Assembly (NCBI GenBank): GCA_016201195.1
Contig: JACQDI010000434.1
Coordinates: 1 to 9,355, forward strand
Length of the DNA stretch: 9,355 nucleotides
Direction of reading: 5' to 3'
Source: Acidobacteriota bacterium
GTDB taxonomy: Bacteria; Acidobacteriota; Terriglobia; Bryobacterales; JACQDG01
This document shows, piece by piece, positions 7,072 to 9,355 of the stretch. How positions within the stretch are numbered: the stretch's first letter is position 1; the number at the start of each line of letters is the position of its first letter. Below the pieces are notes generated by a model. That model made no database searches and was not told the origin of the DNA. It saw only the letters and a program-made list of their open reading frames with translations. Both the position numbers and the translations under genes were made by a program.

Positions 7072-7417
7072 CGCACAGAAATGCTACCGTTCCCGCACCT
7101 CGTTGCGAGCCAGCTTTCTCGCCTCCCGAGCGTCCTCCAGATCCTGCTCCCCCTGAGCGCGCACGCGAAGAAATGGCGCATCGTAATGAAGAACACCCCT
7201 CGTGCAGTAGCGTGCAAGCCAGGGGTCACACACGATGCTGCGCCGCCAGCCCCTCTGTATCGCCTTCTTTTTTCTGAACTTGAAGCGGAGTCGAATGCGC
7301 CCTCAGTCCTCGGCATGAGGCGGTGTAGGAAGTTTTTACCCGGCTTCAGCGGCGCACCCAGATGGGCGAGCTCCACGCGAGCTGCCCATCCTGTTGCGCC
7401 AGCCGCCGCCCGGTTTT
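7072..7417. other. region without a supportable gene; start-less frame and a long hairpin
   Basis: A minus-strand frame is open from 7302 down to a TAG at 7084-7086 (72 codons) and ends with a charged helical stretch (EQDLEDAREARKLARNEVRE), but it has no ATG and no SD; it may be a gene remnant or part of a dispersed repeat. Longer frames on both strands overlap it and look like GC-driven shadows. A strong hairpin lies at 7361-7390: 12 bp of stem with one bulged G and a CACGC loop. Confidence 0.45.
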
Positions 7418-7445
7418 GGCCATCGCTTGCATCATCTTGTTGGGC
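7418..7445 (-). repeat. attC-like half-site after the orphan cassette gene
   Basis: On the minus strand it begins GCCCAAC (fits the attC R'' consensus RYYYAAC) 17 nt after the stop of the 98-aa gene, then continues with AAGATGATGCAAGCGATGGCC broken here only by the end of the repeat. Its 25 best-conserved bases match 22 of 25 in 8798-8822 in the same orientation. No matching GTTRRRY right half was found between 7300 and 7417, so the site is truncated, degenerate, or not an attC. Confidence 0.4.
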
Positions 7446-7462
7446 CAAACCGTGCCCGCGTA

Positions 7463-7759
7463 TCACGAATTCCAGTCAGTAGCGTCGCCGCATATCAGCA
7501 AGCGACCCGCGGGCAACTGATCGGAAGCGATGCGTCCCGAAGGACTTAGCGTCAAACCCGTGGCTGCCGCCGCACGAAGCGCTCCGTCGCTGACAAACAG
7601 CTGGCCGCCGAAGATCCACACCACTGCTCGGTCGGGATCGAGAGAGAAACGAGAGCCTTTAGGTGTGCCGACGAAGTCCATTATCTTGGCCGCAACGTCG
7701 ACGGCTGCGTCGTGGTTGGCGAAGTCCAATACGCTGTACTCGAGAATTCTCTCTGGCAT
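7463..7759 (-). CDS. orphan 98-aa hypothetical protein, probable integron cassette gene
   Basis: 98 aa beginning MPERILEYSVLDFANHD. The ATG at 7759 is chosen because GGAGGT lies 8 nt upstream; an in-frame ATG at 7780 has only a weak GAGG. There is no signal peptide, membrane segment or motif I recognise. The protein looks alpha/beta, with an acidic N-terminal half (DAAVDVAAKIMDFVG), a hydrophobic strand (RAVVWIFGGQLFVS), and a second strand near the end (GRLLICGDA). An attC site lies 40 bases upstream of its start, and an attC-like half-site begins 17 bases after its stop, the normal layout of a single-gene integron cassette. Function unknown. Confidence 0.6.
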   Translation of the reverse strand: MPERILEYSVLDFANHDAAVDVAAKIMDFVGTPKGSRFSLDPDRAVVWIFGGQLFVSDGALRAAAATGLTLSPSGRIASDQLPAGRLLICGDATDWNS

Positions 7760-7767
7760 CTGACCCC

Positions 7768-7773
7768 ACCTCC
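7768..7773 (-). promoter_or_regulatory. ribosome binding site that decides the 98-aa gene start
   Basis: GGAGGT on the minus strand, 8 nt before the ATG at 7759 and downstream of the competing ATG at 7780. Confidence 0.6.
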
Positions 7774-7799
7774 AACCCATTCACAACGGCGCCTCGCTC

Positions 7800-7859
7800 G
7801 TCTAACGTCATGGCGATAAGCGGCGGGCAAGGCCCAGTCCGCTTCATCGCCGGTTAGAC
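7800..7859 (-). mobile_element. attC recombination site of an integron gene cassette
   Basis: A 60-bp imperfect palindrome with the attC layout. Read on the minus strand: R'' GTCTAAC (7859-7853, fits RYYYAAC), inner arm GGCGATGAAGCGG (7851-7839), a 15-base loop, inner arm CCGCTTATCGCC (7823-7812), and R' GTTAGAC (7806-7800, fits GTTRRRY). The outer arms pair perfectly for 8 bp including the flanking C/G. The inner arms pair at 12 positions with one extra G in the R''-side arm, as in attC sites, whose R''-proximal arm has an unpaired base. The spacers are uneven (1 and 5 nt), which is atypical. It lies 14 bases after the stop of the DUF5615 gene and 40 bases before the next gene, all on the minus strand. 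Confidence 0.75.
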
Positions 7860-7873
7860 GTGCTTTGGTAACA

Positions 7874-8227
7874 TCACTCGGCTCGAGCAAAGCGGACTCG
7901 TGTCTCTGTAACGACAACAAAATGATCCGAAAGTCGGTCAGGATAGCGAGCCAGCAATCGGCCAAGCACATCAATCTTCCTGGTGGCTCGTTCGTCGTCA
8001 AGGCGGAGAAGGACGACGCCACGAAGTCGCTGCCGTTGCCGATAGACTTTCTCCCCAAAGTCTTTGTCGTTCGTGATCAGAATCCGGCTCTCGTCAAAGG
8101 CCTTGCGGATGATATCATCGTCGTCCATCCCACGGGCTTCTTCGTATACTGAAAAGACATCGTGTTGCTGCTCCCGTAACCACCGGGCGACGACCGGGCC
8201 GGTGCATTCATCTACCAGAAAGCGCAT
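7874..8227 (-). CDS. DUF5615 PIN-like toxin
   Basis: 117 aa, a usual size for DUF5615 (PIN-like, related to Mut7-C) proteins. Acidic residues placed like PIN-fold nuclease ligands: D6/E7 in LVDE, D35-D38 in the MDDDDII turn, and D54/D56 in TNDKDFG. The family is predicted to be ribonuclease toxins or relatives of them; activity is not proven by sequence. The gene begins 4 nt after the stop of the DUF433 antitoxin gene, with GAGG almost touching the ATG, so expression probably depends on translational coupling. Its stop lies 14 nt before an attC site, so the pair appears to be carried as an integron cassette. Confidence 0.82.
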   Translation of the reverse strand: MRFLVDECTGPVVARWLREQQHDVFSVYEEARGMDDDDIIRKAFDESRILITNDKDFGEKVYRQRQRLRGVVLLRLDDERATRKIDVLGRLLARYPDRLSDHFVVVTETRVRFARAE

Positions 8228-8231
8228 CCCT

Positions 8232-8480
8232 CTAAGGGTTCTCAGCCGTCAAGGGCAGGAACGACGTGTTTTCCAGAGATCTGGTTGCAAACAGCAAACA
8301 GGCGCGAAGATCCTCAGGGGTGAGCCCTTGGTATTCCTCAAAAATTTCAGTGGCTGTAGCCCCGTGCGCCAAGAGACCGAGGATGTAGTCAACCGTCAGC
8401 CGCGTTCCCTTGATCACCGGCTTTCCCGCCATGACGTTGCGGTTGAACGTAATCCGTCCCAAGAGTTGTTCATCAGTCAT
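8232..8480 (-). CDS. DUF433 antitoxin
   Basis: 82 aa. The core ITFNRNVMAGKPVIKGTR... LTPEDLRACLLFA matches the DUF433 pattern (P.V..GKPVI.GTR, then LT.ED.RA), a small helix-turn-helix family that serves as the antitoxin partner of DUF5615. It probably binds DNA to autoregulate the pair and neutralises the toxin by binding it. Two ATGs compete: the one at 8486 is only 2 nt from the AGGAGG, while the one at 8480 has ideal 8-nt spacing and is chosen. Antitoxin-before-toxin order is typical. An attC-like site lies about 28 bases upstream, so a cassette-internal promoter would have to fit within that gap or transcription comes from outside. Confidence 0.85.
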   Translation of the reverse strand: MTDEQLLGRITFNRNVMAGKPVIKGTRLTVDYILGLLAHGATATEIFEEYQGLTPEDLRACLLFATRSLENTSFLPLTAENP

Positions 8481-8488
8481 GGCCATCG

Positions 8489-8494
8489 CCTCCT
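8489..8494 (-). promoter_or_regulatory. ribosome binding site that decides the DUF433 start
   Basis: AGGAGG on the minus strand, 8 nt before the ATG at 8480 but only 2 nt before the ATG at 8486, favouring the inner start. Confidence 0.7.
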
Positions 8495-8507
8495 CTTATC
8501 ATCATAC

Positions 8508-8565
8508 GCCCAACCTGAACCGCCGGGTGGGCGCAGCCGGCGTCACTCAGATGTCCCGGCTGGGC
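8508..8565 (-). mobile_element. degenerate attC-like site upstream of the toxin-antitoxin cassette
   Basis: A 58-bp imperfect inverted repeat. Read on the minus strand it ends with a perfect GTTGGGC (8514-8508, fits R' GTTRRRY) and begins with GCCCAGC (8565-8559), one base from the R'' consensus. Inside are the paired arms CGCCGG/CCGGCG (8521-8526 with 8537-8542) and CTGA/TCAG (8515-8518 with 8547-8550). Its position just before the antitoxin gene is where a preceding cassette's attC should be. The 7-base consensus alone is frequent by chance, so the case rests on position plus folding. Confidence 0.4.
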
Positions 8566-8856
8566 GGGATAAACACGCTGCTCTCCTTGCCCACGGCCTT
8601 CCGCAGCCGGTCCATGCGCACCCGCGATTGAACCAAGGCTTGCCAGCGAGTCAATCGAGAGAAACGGCTCCGCTTCCTGGAAGACAGCGCCTGCTCGGAG
8701 CCCAACCAAGCTCTTTTCCCTCCGCTAGGCTTGAAAAATTTCTTTGGGATCCGAAATATTGACAATTTGGGAAGGCCAAGTACCCGACACCAGCTCTGGC
8801 CGTCGCTTGCAGCACCTTGTTGTCAGGCGAAACAGTCGTCATCCTCTGGACATAAA
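8566..8856. other. gene-free stretch with a second attC-like half-site
   Basis: No reading frame here has a credible start; the longest minus-strand frame begins with TTG without an SD and runs into the attC-like site. At 8798-8828 lies a copy of the repeat seen at 7418-7445 (22 of 25 positions), on the minus strand GCCTGACAACAAGG and onward, starting 28 nt after the stop of the small membrane-protein gene. A GCCCAAC at 8700-8706 could be its R' partner (129 bp total), but this is weak. Confidence 0.4.
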
Positions 8857-9045
8857 CTAGCTTCGGCCCCGGAGACAGTGAGCTATCGCCAGAAGAACAA
8901 CACCGAACCCGCACAGCGCAATATGCACGGAAGGGCCCGGCCGATGCGGATGTGAAAACCAGTAGCCGACCTCGGCGACAGCAACGAGTGCGCCTGCCAC
9001 GGCAGCGGCGATCGCCAGAAGTTGGGCGGCTTTGTTGAGGTTCAT
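8857..9045 (-). CDS. small two-helix membrane protein, unknown function
   Basis: 62 aa with two hydrophobic segments, about residues 7-27 (AQLLAIAAAVAGALVAVAEV) and 41-57 (HIALCGFGVVLLAIAHC), joined by a short loop rich in His and Pro (WFSHPHRPGPS); the end is basic (LRGRS). It is probably a cytoplasmic-membrane hairpin. The ATG is supported by AAGGA 9 nt upstream, and that SD overlaps the TAA of an upstream open frame, suggesting coupled translation. It is followed after 28 nt by an attC-like half-site, so it may be another cassette gene. No family recognised. Confidence 0.55.
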   Translation of the reverse strand: MNLNKAAQLLAIAAAVAGALVAVAEVGYWFSHPHRPGPSVHIALCGFGVVLLAIAHCLRGRS

Positions 9046-9057
9046 TGGTAGTGGTCC

Positions 9058-9255
9058 TTAGCGATCATCAGGCTCCGGCGCAGCTTCTGCTTCCGCTCGC
9101 GCTCGGCGGTAACGGGTGAGCGCGGCCTGCGTTTGTGTCCAGAGAAATGCTTCGGTGGAGGCCGGTTCTCGGTTGACCGCTCCGGGCTCGATTGGGCCTT
9201 CGTCCCCGATCCGTCGATAAGCCAAGGCTGCGAAGGTCGGATTTTGCGAACAGAG
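9058..9255 (-). pseudogene. C-terminal coding-like fragment before the small membrane-protein gene
   Basis: A 65-codon open frame on the minus strand with coding-like composition (for example AYRRIGDEGPIEPGAVNRE and EAFLWTQTQAALTRYRRA) ending in TAA at 9058-9060. That TAA overlaps the SD of the next gene. It has no ATG; an in-frame TGA bounds it at 9256-9258. A neighbouring frame further upstream is open towards the window edge, so a frameshifted longer gene is possible. A TTG start is the alternative. Product not recognised. Confidence 0.3.
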
Positions 9256-9355
9256 TCACGGGAGGCCGGTGGATCAGCCTCTGGGGAGTTAGCTGGTCAC
9301 AGACCTTCTGAGGACAAAATGCACCGGGAAGGTGACAGGCCTCGTAGAATGAAGG

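Noticed and set aside
7062..7482. 134-aa minus-strand and 133-aa plus-strand open frames after the hairpin cluster
   Set aside because: Neither has an SD-supported start or recognisable domain, they overlap each other, and they run through hairpins and the half-site.
7418..8565. CRISPR array
   Set aside because: The repeats are few, imperfect, unevenly spaced and separated by genes; no regular repeat-spacer pattern exists.
8547..8765. 72-aa minus-strand open frame between the half-site and the attC-like site
   Set aside because: It begins at TTG without a ribosome binding site and ends inside the palindrome; no domain seen.
8651..8914. 87-aa minus-strand open frame containing an LQATA-type segment
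   Set aside because: It overlaps the small membrane-protein gene and the segment is simply translation of the attC-like half-site.
9021..9027. Another GTTGGGC box
   Set aside because: It lies inside the membrane-protein coding region with no paired partner; it shows how often this 7-base pattern arises by chance.

Overview
The window is GC-rich, tightly packed bacterial DNA, except for a more AT-rich, gene-poor stretch near the left end. A soil Acidobacteriota (Solibacter/Bryobacter type) would fit the mix of an exported carboxypeptidase-regulatory-like/TPR protein, an exported SMP-30-type lactonase, dense intergenic hairpins and integron-like cassettes. This is a lineage guess; no rRNA or marker gene is present.

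Left part (1-1496): a small exported six-cysteine protein on the minus strand, then about 1 kb with no confident gene. That stretch holds a 16-bp tandem repeat of a hairpin and a probable small gene broken at a run of seven A.

Core metabolism (1497-5972): a minus-strand operon hemerythrin > large FeS/flavoprotein subunit > small flavoprotein subunit, joined by 1-base and 4-base overlaps. The two enzyme subunits look like NfnB and NfnA (ferredoxin-dependent transhydrogenase, or the related SudAB). Divergently transcribed are an exported SMP-30/gluconolactonase-like protein, whose start codon lies directly at the expected transcription start (leaderless), then bacterioferritin. Hemerythrin, FeS flavoenzyme and bacterioferritin together suggest an iron, oxygen and redox neighbourhood.

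Middle (6048-7462): an exported TPR protein, then three consecutive short hairpins of dispersed-repeat type, then about 390 bp without a supportable gene.

Right part (7418-9355): what looks like a stretch of integron gene cassettes, all read on the minus strand. A 60-bp site with GTCTAAC/GTTAGAC ends and a bulged inner palindrome (7800-7859) has the architecture of an attC site. It separates an orphan 98-aa gene from a DUF433/DUF5615 antitoxin-toxin pair. A degenerate attC-like site (8508-8565) lies just upstream of the antitoxin. Two related half-sites follow the ends of the orphan gene and of a small membrane-protein gene. No integrase or attI is inside the window.
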